Of a stretch of 64,000 nucleotides of DNA, positions 28,880 through 37,551 are shown piece by piece. Within the stretch, counting starts at the first letter, position 1, and the number at the start of each line of letters is the position of its first letter. Origin of the DNA: Acidimicrobiia bacterium. GTDB lineage: Bacteria > Actinomycetota > Acidimicrobiia > IMCC26256 > PALSA-610. The stretch is taken from contig BPGH01000001.1 in assembly GCA_026002935.1 (NCBI GenBank), forward strand, positions 1,413,965 through 1,477,964, in the 5' to 3' direction. The notes below the pieces were generated by a model. It was not told the DNA's origin. It searched no databases and saw only the letters and a list, made by a program, of their open reading frames with translations. Made by a program: the position numbers and the translations under genes.

Positions 28880-28898
28880 GCTGTATATGTTATGCAGC
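28880..28898 (+). promoter_or_regulatory. 19-bp operator/-10 element GCTGTATATGTTATGCAGC immediately before the GTG start
   Basis: Exact match (opposite orientation) to 7271..7289; TATGTT is placed as a -10 for a leaderless start at GTG 28899. Confidence 0.6.
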
Positions 28899-30149
28899 GT
28901 GGCCGAGGCCGGACGGATCACCGACGAGGGCGTCGCGCGCCTGCGCGCGCGCATCGGGATCCCGGAACCGCACCCCCAGCCGCCGTACTACACGCTGCCG
29001 ACGGTCGACACGTTCCGCAACGTCGCCCACGCCTACGGCGACGACAACCCGCTGTGGTGCGACCCCGCGTACGGCCCGCGCACGCGCTGGGGCGCGCCGA
29101 TCGCGCCGCCCCCGCTCGTCGGCGGCGACACCCTGATCGGGGAGGACGAGGTGCCCGAGGTCGCGCCCGAGCACCGCGACCTGATGAAGGGCGACCCGCT
29201 GCGCGGCGTGCACGCGTTCTACGCCGCGAGCGCCCGCGAGTGGTGGGCGCCGCTGTACCCGCTGCGGCGCACGTTCCGGCGCAACGCGCTCGTCGCCGTG
29301 CTCGAGAAGGAGGGCGAGTTCGCCGGGCGGACGGTCCACGAGTGGACGGCGCAGGTGTTCCGCGACGAGACGGGGACGATCCTGTCGGGCCAGTACCGGC
29401 TCATGGTGCGCACCGAGCGCGAGAAGGCCCGGGAGCGCAAGAAGTACGACTCGGTCGAGCTGCGTCCCTACACCGACGAGGAGATCGCGCAGATCGAGGC
29501 CCAGTACGAGCGCGAGCGGGCGCGGGGCGGCGAGCCGCGCTGGTGGGAGGACGTGGAGGAGGGTGACGAGGTCGGCCCGATGGTCAAGGGGCCGCTCACG
29601 GTCACCGACATGATCTGCTGGCACGCGGGCATGGGGATGGGCCTGTACGGCGTCAAGCCCCTGCGGCTCGGCTACCGGAACCGCAAACGGATCCCGCGGT
29701 TCTTCCACCGCGACGAGCTCAACGTGCCCGACGTGATGCAGCGCGTCCACTGGGACCCGGAGTTCGCCCGCCGCGCCGGCAACCCGACCACCTACGACTA
29801 CGGACGGATGCGCGAGACGTGGCTGATCCACCTGTGCACCGACTGGATGGGTGACGACGCGTGGCTCTGGAAGCTCGACTGCGAGTTCCGTCGCTTCAAC
29901 TACGTCGGCGACACGCAGTGGCTGCGGGGCCGCGTCACCCGCAGGTACCTCGCGGCCGGCGCGCGGCCCGCGGTCGACCTGGAGCTGGAGGCCCGCAACC
30001 AGCGGGACGAGGTGACGACGCCGGGCCGCGCCACGATCCTGCTGCCCAGCCGCGAGCACGGCCCCGTACGGCTGCCCGACCCGCCCGGTGGCGCGACCGA
30101 CCTGCAGGGCGCGCTCGCGGCGATCTCCGCGGAGTTCTCCCGGCGATGA
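28899..30149 (+). CDS. MaoC / FAS1-like dehydratase-domain protein (double hotdog acyl dehydratase)
   Basis: TFRNVAHAYGDDNPLWCDPAYGPRTRWGAPIAPPPLVGGDTLIGEDE; VTDMICWHAGMG. Confidence 0.82.
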   Translation: MAEAGRITDEGVARLRARIGIPEPHPQPPYYTLPTVDTFRNVAHAYGDDNPLWCDPAYGPRTRWGAPIAPPPLVGGDTLIGEDEVPEVAPEHRDLMKGDPLRGVHAFYAASAREWWAPLYPLRRTFRRNALVAVLEKEGEFAGRTVHEWTAQVFRDETGTILSGQYRLMVRTEREKARERKKYDSVELRPYTDEEIAQIEAQYERERARGGEPRWWEDVEEGDEVGPMVKGPLTVTDMICWHAGMGMGLYGVKPLRLGYRNRKRIPRFFHRDELNVPDVMQRVHWDPEFARRAGNPTTYDYGRMRETWLIHLCTDWMGDDAWLWKLDCEFRRFNYVGDTQWLRGRVTRRYLAAGARPAVDLELEARNQRDEVTTPGRATILLPSREHGPVRLPDPPGGATDLQGALAAISAEFSRR

Positions 30150-30967
30150 CGGCGCCGCCGCCCGGCTACCCCGCGGTCGACGGGCTCGCCGTCGGGCTCG
30201 AGGGCGGGGTGCTGCGCCTGCGCCTCGACCGGCCCGCCAAGCGCAACGCCGTCTCCGAGGCGATGATGATCGGGCTCGTCGACGCCCTCGAGGCGGCCGC
30301 CACCGACGAGGCCGTGCGCGTCGTGCTCCTCGAGGGGGCGGGCGAGCACTTCTGTGCCGGGGCCGACGTCGTCGCCCGCAACGCCGACCCGGACGCGCGG
30401 CCGCGCACCGGCAGCATCCAGCGCCGGCTCCCGGTGCAGGCCCACCGGCTCCTCCCGCTCGTGTGCGGCGTGCAGGTGCCCGTCGTGTGCAAGGTGCGGG
30501 GATGGGCCGCGGGCATCGGCTTCCAGCTCGCGCTCGCGGCCGACTTCACGGTCGCGGCGCGCGACGCACGCTTCTGGGAGCCGTTCGCGCGTCGGGGCTT
30601 CACCCCCGACAGCGGCGCGACGTGGCTGTTGCCGCGTCGCGTCGGCGACGTGCGCGCCCGCGAGCTGCTGCTGCTCGGACGCGAGCTGTCGGGCGAGGAG
30701 GCCGTCGAATGGGGCGCGATCCACGCCGCGGTCGACGCCGCGGAGCTCGACGGCGCGGTCGACGCGCTCGTCGCGCAGCTCGCGCAGGGCCCCACCGTCG
30801 CGCTCGGGCTCACCAAGTGGCTGCTCCACCACGGTGCCGGGGTGCCGCTCGACCAGCACCTCGCGCACGAGGCGTTCGCGTTGGAGCTGTCGTCGCGCAC
30901 CGCCGACTTCCGCGAGGGCATGGCGGCGTTCGTCGAGAGGCGCGCGCCGCGCTTCGAGGGCCGATGA
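30146..30967 (+). CDS. Enoyl-CoA hydratase/isomerase family (crotonase)
   Basis: RLDRPAKRNAVSEAMM, GAGEHFCAGADV, GFTPDSGATWLLPRRVG. Confidence 0.92.
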   Translation: MTAPPPGYPAVDGLAVGLEGGVLRLRLDRPAKRNAVSEAMMIGLVDALEAAATDEAVRVVLLEGAGEHFCAGADVVARNADPDARPRTGSIQRRLPVQAHRLLPLVCGVQVPVVCKVRGWAAGIGFQLALAADFTVAARDARFWEPFARRGFTPDSGATWLLPRRVGDVRARELLLLGRELSGEEAVEWGAIHAAVDAAELDGAVDALVAQLAQGPTVALGLTKWLLHHGAGVPLDQHLAHEAFALELSSRTADFREGMAAFVERRAPRFEGR

Positions 30968-32220
30968 CCCGCCCCGCGGACCCGGCCCGCCTCGCGGTCG
31001 ACCGCTCCACCCCCCTCGACGAGGTGGTCGCCGCGGTGCGGGCGTGGCTGGAGGAGCACCTGCCCCGCCCGTGGCTCGAGGCGGGCCGCGCCGGCGGGCC
31101 CGCCGCGGTGCGGGAGGTCCGCCCCCGCGCCGCCTACGAGGAGTGGTACCCGGTCTTCGCCGCCTCGGGCCTCGTCGTTCCGACCTGGCCCGTCGCCTAC
31201 GGCGGCCTCGACCTCCCGGTCGCGGCCGCGCGCGCGATCGAGCGGGAGCTCGCGCCGTTCCACCTCGGGCGCCTCAACCCGCTCGGGCTCAACCTCGCGG
31301 CGCCGGCGCTGTTCGCGCACGGCACCGAGGAGCAACGCCTGCGCTTCCTGCCACCGATCGTGCGCAACGAGGAGGTGTGGTGCCAGCTCTTCAGCGAGCC
31401 GGGGGCGGGTTCGGACCTCGCGTCGCTCGCGACGCGTGCGGAGCGCGACGGCGACCGCTGGCTCGTCACCGGTCAGAAGGTGTGGTCGACGTGGGCGCAC
31501 GTCGCCGACTTCGCGGTGCTCCTCGCGCGGACGGATCCCGACGTCCCCAAGCGGGAGGGGATCACCTACTTCCTGCTCGACCTCCACCAGCCCGGCGTCG
31601 AGGTGCGACCGCTGCGCCACCTCACGGGCGACGTCGACTTCAACGAGGTGTTCCTGGACCGCGCGGTGGTCCCCGACACCCACCGGGTCGGCGGGGTGGG
31701 GGAGGGGTGGAGGGTCGCGAACGCGACGCTCTCGGGCGAGCGCCAGATGGTGTCGGGCGCGGGGTCGGGCGGCGTCGACCGCATCGGCGGTCGCGGCGTC
31801 GAGCACGTCATCGAGCTCGCCCGGCACACCGGTGCGAACACCGACCCGGCGATCCGCCAGGAGCTCGCCCGCTGCTACGCGGAGGAGCGCATCCGCGACT
31901 GGACCAACCAGCGCGTCCGGGCCGGGGTGCGCGCCGGGCGGGCGCCCGGGCCCGAGAGCTCGGTCGGCAAGGTGCACCAGGGCGAGCTGAACCAGCGCGT
32001 GCAGCTCCTCGCGGTGCGCGTGCTCGGCGCCGCCGGCGCCGCGTGGCCCGGACCCGGCCTGCGCCCGGAGGTGCGGGGCATGCTGCGCAGCCGTGCGAAC
32101 ACCATCGAGGGCGGCACCTCGGAGGTGAACCGGAACATCATCGGCGAACGCGTCCTCGGGCTGCCCCGCGAGCCCGACCCCTACCGTGGCGTGCCCTGGC
32201 GCGAGGTCCCCCGGAGCTGA
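30964..32220 (+). CDS. Acyl-CoA dehydrogenase
   Basis: WCQLFSEPGAGSDLASLATRAERDGDRWLVTGQKVWSTWAHVADFAVLLARTD; RSRANTIEGGTSEVNRNIIGERVLGLP. Confidence 0.95.
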   Translation: MTRPADPARLAVDRSTPLDEVVAAVRAWLEEHLPRPWLEAGRAGGPAAVREVRPRAAYEEWYPVFAASGLVVPTWPVAYGGLDLPVAAARAIERELAPFHLGRLNPLGLNLAAPALFAHGTEEQRLRFLPPIVRNEEVWCQLFSEPGAGSDLASLATRAERDGDRWLVTGQKVWSTWAHVADFAVLLARTDPDVPKREGITYFLLDLHQPGVEVRPLRHLTGDVDFNEVFLDRAVVPDTHRVGGVGEGWRVANATLSGERQMVSGAGSGGVDRIGGRGVEHVIELARHTGANTDPAIRQELARCYAEERIRDWTNQRVRAGVRAGRAPGPESSVGKVHQGELNQRVQLLAVRVLGAAGAAWPGPGLRPEVRGMLRSRANTIEGGTSEVNRNIIGERVLGLPREPDPYRGVPWREVPRS

Positions 32221-32906
32221 TGGCGGGCGCGACCTACGAGACGCTGCAGGTGGGCCGGGACGGCCCGGTCGGCTGGCTCGTCTTCGACCGCCCGGAGGCG
32301 GCCAACGCGATGGACGCCACCATGATGGGCGAGCTCGAGCGCGCCTGGCGGGAGCTCGACGCCGACCCCGAGGTTCGGGTCGTCGTCAACACCGGCGCGG
32401 GGCGCGCGTTCCAGACCGGCCTCGACGTCGTCCAGCTCAGCCGCGACCGGGACGCGCTGCGAGAGCAGGCGCGCCGCACCCGCGACTTCACGCTGCGCCT
32501 CACGGCCTGGCACAACGAGGTGTGGAAGCCGGTGATCGCGGCGGTCAACGGCGTGTGCGCGGGCGGCGGGCTGCACTTCGTCGCCGACGCCGACGTCGTC
32601 ATCGCCGCGAGCGACGCGACCTTCCTCGACCCGCACGTGTCGGTCGGGCAGGCGAGCGTCTACGAGACGATCGCGCTCGCGAAGAAGTCGCCGATGGAGC
32701 CGGTGCTGCGCATGGCGCTCGCCGGCGCCCACGAACGGATGGACGCGGCGCGCGCGTACCAGCTCGGCATCGTCAGCCAGGTCGTCGACCCGCCCGAGCG
32801 GCTGCGCGCCGAGGCGCAGGCACTGGGCGAGAAGATCGCCCGGCACCCGCCGGAGCGGCTCGCGGCGACCAAACGGGCGCTGTGGCAGGTGTTGGAGACC
32901 CCGTGA
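32220..32906 (+). CDS. Crotonase-fold protein, paralogue 1 of a tandem pair
   Basis: GPVGWLVFDRPEAANAMDATM, GRAFQTGLDV, VNGVCAGGGLHFVADADVVIAASDATFLDPHVSVGQ. Confidence 0.9.
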   Translation: MAGATYETLQVGRDGPVGWLVFDRPEAANAMDATMMGELERAWRELDADPEVRVVVNTGAGRAFQTGLDVVQLSRDRDALREQARRTRDFTLRLTAWHNEVWKPVIAAVNGVCAGGGLHFVADADVVIAASDATFLDPHVSVGQASVYETIALAKKSPMEPVLRMALAGAHERMDAARAYQLGIVSQVVDPPERLRAEAQALGEKIARHPPERLAATKRALWQVLETP

Positions 32907-32916
32907 CGGAGGAGCG

Positions 32917-33726
32917 GTGAGCTACCCGCGACTGGAGACCCTGAAGCTGGAGCGGCGCGGGCCGGTCGGCTGGCTGATCAACAACCGGCCCGACCAGCTC
33001 AACGCGATGAACGCGCTGATGCGCGAGGAGTTCGAGGTGGCCTGGAAGGCCCTCGACGACGACCCCGAGGTCCGCGTGATCGTCCACACCGGGGAGGGCC
33101 GTGCGTTCCAGACCGGCGTCGACGTGCAGGAGCTGGCGACCGACGGGATCGGGATGGAGCGCTACCGCGAGTCGGTCGAGTCGTGGGACCTGCACTTCAC
33201 GTCGTGGCACAACGACGTGTGGAAGCCGGTCATCACGGCCGTCAACGGACTGTGTGCGGGGGGCGGGTTCCACTGGGTCGCCGACGCCGACATCGTGATC
33301 GCCGCGAGCGACGCGCAGTTCTTCGACCCCCACGTATCGGTGGGGCAGGTGGTGGCGATCGAGGCGATCGGGCTCATGAAGAAGATGCCGGTGGAGGCGG
33401 TCATGCGAATGGCGTTCGTCGGGCGCCACGAGCGGATGTCGGCCGCGCGTGCCTACGAGCTCGGCATGGTGAGCCAGGTCGTCGACCCGCCGGAGCGGCT
33501 CCGCGAGGAGGCGCAGGCGCTCGCCGAGAAGATCGCCCGCAACAGCCCCGCGGCGATGGCCGCGACCAAGCGGGCGCTGTGGGGCGCGCTGGAGACGGGG
33601 CTCACCGAGGCGTGCCGGCGGGGGGCACGCGAGCTGACGGGCATGTGGGGGCACCCCGACCAGGAGGAGGGGCCGCGCGCGTTCGCGGAGAAGCGGGAGG
33701 CGAGATGGCTGCCGCCGAGCCGGTGA
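32917..33726 (+). CDS. Crotonase-fold protein, paralogue 2 of a tandem pair
   Basis: GPVGWLINNRPDQLNAMNALM, GRAFQTGVDV, VNGLCAGGGFHWVADADIVIAASDAQFFDPHVSVGQ. Confidence 0.9.
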   Translation: MSYPRLETLKLERRGPVGWLINNRPDQLNAMNALMREEFEVAWKALDDDPEVRVIVHTGEGRAFQTGVDVQELATDGIGMERYRESVESWDLHFTSWHNDVWKPVITAVNGLCAGGGFHWVADADIVIAASDAQFFDPHVSVGQVVAIEAIGLMKKMPVEAVMRMAFVGRHERMSAARAYELGMVSQVVDPPERLREEAQALAEKIARNSPAAMAATKRALWGALETGLTEACRRGARELTGMWGHPDQEEGPRAFAEKREARWLPPSR

Positions 33727-34388
33727 CCGTCGGCACGGCCGTCGTCGCCTACGTGGAGCCCCACGCCGGCCTCGCGCGCGAGTTCAACGAATGGTACGAG
33801 CGCGACCACTTCTACGCGGCGGCGATGGCCGGCCCCGGCATGTACGCCGGCGCGCGTTGGGTCGCCACCCGCGCCCACAAGCGGGCCCGGCCCGCGGGCA
33901 CGCTCTTCGGTGACCCGGGCCGCGGCTCCTACCTCGCGACCTACTGGGTGCTGCCCGGCATGCAGGCCGAGTGGGAGGAGTGGTCGGCGCGCACCTACGC
34001 GGCGCTGCCGCCCGAACGGCTCTTCGCGGGCCGTGACCACCTCCACACGGCCGTGTACCGCCACGCGTGGGACCGCCGCACCGCCGACGCGCCGGTGCCC
34101 GCGACCGCCCTCGACCACCCCTTCGGCGGCGTCGCCGTCGTGGCCGCGACCGACCCGGCGCTGGTGGCCGACTGGGCCGGCTCGGTGCTCTCCGAGCAGG
34201 TCCCGCTCGTGGTCGGGTTCGAGCGCCAGCGCGTCGTCATGGCGAGCGCGGTCGCACCGGACCACGTGCTCGCGATCGCGTTCTGCCGCGGCGACGCGCT
34301 CGCCGTCGCGCTGCCACCCGACGCCGGGTTCGCGAGCGCGTTCGTCCGCACCGTCCCCGGCACCGACCGCTACGTCGACGACCTGTGA
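33705..34388 (+). CDS. Uncharacterised protein (possible ferredoxin-like/Dabb-type fold)
   Basis: 227 aa between translationally coupled neighbours; EPHAGLAREFNEWYERDHFY. Confidence 0.7.
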   Translation: MAAAEPVTVGTAVVAYVEPHAGLAREFNEWYERDHFYAAAMAGPGMYAGARWVATRAHKRARPAGTLFGDPGRGSYLATYWVLPGMQAEWEEWSARTYAALPPERLFAGRDHLHTAVYRHAWDRRTADAPVPATALDHPFGGVAVVAATDPALVADWAGSVLSEQVPLVVGFERQRVVMASAVAPDHVLAIAFCRGDALAVALPPDAGFASAFVRTVPGTDRYVDDL

Positions 34389-35785
34389 CCCTCGCGACCC
34401 TCCTCGACGGCGACGACGCCGACGTGTGCGCGTACCTCGACGGCGCGGCGACGACCCGCGGCGAGCTGCGGGCGCTCGCGGCGCGCCTCGCGGGCGAGCT
34501 GCGCGGTGCCGGCGTGGAGGGCCGGGCCGTCGGGGTGCGGCTCCCCAACGCGCCGGAGGCGATCGCGGCCTGGTTCGGCGTGTGGCGGGCGGGAGCGGCG
34601 TTCGTGCCGCTCAACCCCCGTGCGCCCGACGCCGAGGTCGAGCGGCTGGTCGCCGAGACCGGCGTCGTCGCGGTCGTGGGTCCCGGCGACCCGTACACGG
34701 TGCGTGCGGTCGCGCCGCAACGGCCGCGCGCCGTCGAGCCCGGCCAGGCGATCATCCAGTTCACGTCGGGCACGACCGGCCGCCCGAAGGCGGTGCCGTT
34801 GCGCCACGACACCGTCGCCGAGCTGCTCGACACGGTGATCGGCACCCTGCGCGGCGGCCGGCGGGACCGCAAGGCCGCCATGCCCAACATCGTGCCGGTC
34901 TCGCTGTCGCTGTGGGCGGGCATCTACCAGGTGCTGTTCGCCTTCCGGCTCGGCGTCCCCGTCGTGCTCATGCGCTCGTTCGAGCCGCGCGAGTTCGCGC
35001 GGCTGTGCGCGCGGTACGGCATCCGCTCCTCGGTGCTGCCGCCGGCAGCGCTCGTCATGCTGATGGAGGACCCCGGGATCACGACGCTCGAACCGCTGCG
35101 TTACGTGCGCAGCGTGTCCGCGCCGCTGTCGCCCGCGCACGCCCGGCGGTTCCACGAGCGGTTCGGGATCGCGGTGCTCAACGGCTACGGCCAGACGGAG
35201 CTCGGCGGCGAGGCGATCGGCTGGTCGGCCGACGACTGGAAGCGTTTCGGCACCGAGAAGCTCGGTTCGGTGGGACGGCCGCACGCGGCGTTCTCGGCCC
35301 GGGTCAACGCGCAGGGCGAGCTCGAGATCCGCTCGACGCAGGCGCTGCCGCCCGCCGACGCCGCGATGGAGGGTCGCGTCACCCCCGACGGGTGGCTGCG
35401 CACCGGCGACCTCGCGCGCATCGACGAGGACGGCTTCGTGTGGATCGAGGGCCGGGTCAGCGACATGATCAACCGCGGCGGCCTGAAGGTGTTCCCGGAC
35501 GAGGTCGAGGAGCAGCTCCGGGCCTTCCCGGGGGTCCACGACGTCGGTGTCGCCGGCGTGCCCGACGACCGGTTGGGGCAGGTGCCCTGGGCGTTCGTCG
35601 TGCCCGCGGAGGGTGCGACCGTGGACGGGGAGGCGTTGCGGCGCTGGGCGCGCGAGCGGATGGCGCCGTACAAGGTGCCCGCGGGCGTGACGCTGGTCGA
35701 CGCGCTGCCCCGCAACGAGATCGGCAAGCTGCTGCGCGCCGAGCTGGCCGCCCGGGGCCCCTCCCGCCCGGGCGAAGACGATTAG
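34385..35785 (+). CDS. AMP-dependent acyl-CoA synthetase/ligase
   Basis: IQFTSGTTGRPKAVPLRH, NGYGQTELGGE, GWLRTGDLARIDEDGFVWIEGRVSDMINRGGLKVFPDEVEE. Confidence 0.92.
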   Translation: MTLATLLDGDDADVCAYLDGAATTRGELRALAARLAGELRGAGVEGRAVGVRLPNAPEAIAAWFGVWRAGAAFVPLNPRAPDAEVERLVAETGVVAVVGPGDPYTVRAVAPQRPRAVEPGQAIIQFTSGTTGRPKAVPLRHDTVAELLDTVIGTLRGGRRDRKAAMPNIVPVSLSLWAGIYQVLFAFRLGVPVVLMRSFEPREFARLCARYGIRSSVLPPAALVMLMEDPGITTLEPLRYVRSVSAPLSPAHARRFHERFGIAVLNGYGQTELGGEAIGWSADDWKRFGTEKLGSVGRPHAAFSARVNAQGELEIRSTQALPPADAAMEGRVTPDGWLRTGDLARIDEDGFVWIEGRVSDMINRGGLKVFPDEVEEQLRAFPGVHDVGVAGVPDDRLGQVPWAFVVPAEGATVDGEALRRWARERMAPYKVPAGVTLVDALPRNEIGKLLRAELAARGPSRPGEDD

Positions 35786-35798
35786 TTCACCACACTAA
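35782..35798. promoter_or_regulatory. Candidate MarR operator TTAGT-TCACCAC-ACTAA
   Basis: Perfect 5-bp arms just upstream of the MarR gene; TATCGT (35807) fits a -10 for a leaderless start at GTG 35819. Confidence 0.5.
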
Positions 35799-35818
35799 AT
35801 ATCTGCTATCGTGGTGTC

Positions 35819-36262
35819 GTGGCCGCCTCGCCCGACGCCGTCGAGCTCGCCAACCGGCTCCGGCCGGCCGTCTACCGTCTCGCCCGGCTGCTGCGCCAGC
35901 AGGACGACACCGGCCTCGCGCCCGCGCTCGTCTCGGCGCTCGGCGTCGTCGAGCGCGACGGGCCGATCACGCTCGGTGACCTCGCCAAGCAGGAGCAGCT
36001 GAGCCCCCCGTCCATCACCAAGGTGGTGGTCGCCCTCGAGGAGCAGGGCCTCGTCGAACGCACCCGCGACGACGCCGACCGGCGGGTCTCGCGCGTGCGG
36101 GTCACCGCGAAGGGCCGCCGCCAGCTCGAGGCGAGCCGCAGCCGGCGCACCGCCTGGCTGGCGACGCAGATCGACGCGCTCGCGCCCTCCGAGCGCCGCC
36201 TCCTGCACGACGCGCTCGGCGTCATGGAGGCGCTCAGCCGCGGCGGGAGGGTCCCGGCGTGA
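35819..36262 (+). CDS. MarR-family transcriptional regulator
   Basis: TLGDLAKQEQLSPPSITKVVVALEEQGLVERTRDDADRRVSRVRVTAKG. Confidence 0.92.
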   Translation: MAASPDAVELANRLRPAVYRLARLLRQQDDTGLAPALVSALGVVERDGPITLGDLAKQEQLSPPSITKVVVALEEQGLVERTRDDADRRVSRVRVTAKGRRQLEASRSRRTAWLATQIDALAPSERRLLHDALGVMEALSRGGRVPA

Positions 36263-37521
36263 CCGAGCGCGCCCGCGCCCTGACCCGGGAGACCTTCCGG
36301 TCGCTGGGCGTGCGCAACTTCCGGCTCTTCTTCCTCGGCCAGCTCGTCTCGCAGGTCGGCAACTGGCTGACGCTGATCGGCCAGACGCTGCTCGTCCTGC
36401 ACCTCACCGACAGCGGCGTCGCGGTCGGCCTGCTCACCGCGTTCCAGTTCGTGCCCGTCCTGCTGATCGGCGCGTGGGCCGGCCTCGTCGCGGACCGCTC
36501 CGACAAGCGGCGGCTGCTCCTCGGCGTCCAGGTCTTCGCGATGGTGCAGTCGTTCGTGCTCGCCGCGCTCGCGTTCACCGACTCGCCCCCGGTCGCCGCG
36601 ATCTACGCCGTGGCGGCGTTCGGGGGCGTCGCGATGGCCTTCGACAACCCGGCCCGCCGGTCGCTCGTCGTCGAGCTCGTGGAGGCCGACGACGTCCCGA
36701 ACGCCGTCAGCCTCAACAGCGCGCTCATGACGAGCGCGCGGGTCGTCGGCCCGGCGCTCGCCGGCCTGCTCATCACGACGGTGGGGTTCGGCTGGTGCTT
36801 CGCGCTCGACGGGCTGTCGTACGTCGCGGTGATCGCCGCGCTCGTCCGGATGGACCCGCGCCGGATCCGCCGGGGGCCGGTCACCGACCGCGGGAAGGGA
36901 CAGGTGCGCGAAGGGCTGCGCTACGTGCGGCGCGTCCCCGAACTGTGGATCCCGCTCGCGATGATGGCGATCGTCGGCACGCTCGCGTTCAACTTCCAGG
37001 TGGTCATGCCGCTGTTCGTGACCCGTGACCTCGGCGGCGACGCGAGCACCTTCACGTGGTTCTTCTCGGTCGTCAGCGTCGGGTCGCTCGTCGGCGCGCT
37101 CGCGACGGCGCGGCGGCGCTCCACCGGCGTGCGCGACGTCGTGGTGACGAGCGGCGCGTTCGGGGCCTCGATGCTGGTGCTGGCGGTCACGCCGCACCTG
37201 GCGCTGGCGTTCCCGGTCGGGGTCGTGATCGGCGTGGCCAGCATCGGGTTCATGGTCTCGTCGACCGCGATCGTGCAGCTCCGGGCCGACCCGGTGATGC
37301 GCGGCCGGGTGCTGGCGCTCCAGGCGATCGTCTTCCTCGGCAGCACGCCGATCGGAGGCCCGATCCTCGGGTGGGTCAGCGAGGCGTTCGGCGCCCGGGT
37401 CGGGGTCGCGGTCGGCGGCGCCGCGGCGCTCGCCGCGGCGGCGTTCGGGGCGGTGGCGGCCCGGCGCTCGCGGGCGGCCGAGCGCTCCGGCCCGGTGCCG
37501 GTCCTGGAGCCGGTCGCCTGA
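36259..37521 (+). CDS. MFS transporter (EntS-like)
   Basis: NFRLFFLGQLVSQVGNWLTLIGQTLLVLHL; VPNAVSLNSALMTSARVVGPALAGLLI; ATGA overlap with MarR. Confidence 0.9.
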   Translation: MTERARALTRETFRSLGVRNFRLFFLGQLVSQVGNWLTLIGQTLLVLHLTDSGVAVGLLTAFQFVPVLLIGAWAGLVADRSDKRRLLLGVQVFAMVQSFVLAALAFTDSPPVAAIYAVAAFGGVAMAFDNPARRSLVVELVEADDVPNAVSLNSALMTSARVVGPALAGLLITTVGFGWCFALDGLSYVAVIAALVRMDPRRIRRGPVTDRGKGQVREGLRYVRRVPELWIPLAMMAIVGTLAFNFQVVMPLFVTRDLGGDASTFTWFFSVVSVGSLVGALATARRRSTGVRDVVVTSGAFGASMLVLAVTPHLALAFPVGVVIGVASIGFMVSSTAIVQLRADPVMRGRVLALQAIVFLGSTPIGGPILGWVSEAFGARVGVAVGGAAALAAAAFGAVAARRSRAAERSGPVPVLEPVA

Positions 37522-37551
37522 CGCACGCCGGGCCGCGCCCGGCGGTGCGGC

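Noticed and set aside
27039-30967. Loss of a catalytic Glu in the crotonases at 27039 and 30146 as novel
   Set aside because: Single-residue variation at these positions is common in isomerase-type crotonases; only the double-His tandem pair was retained as a finding.
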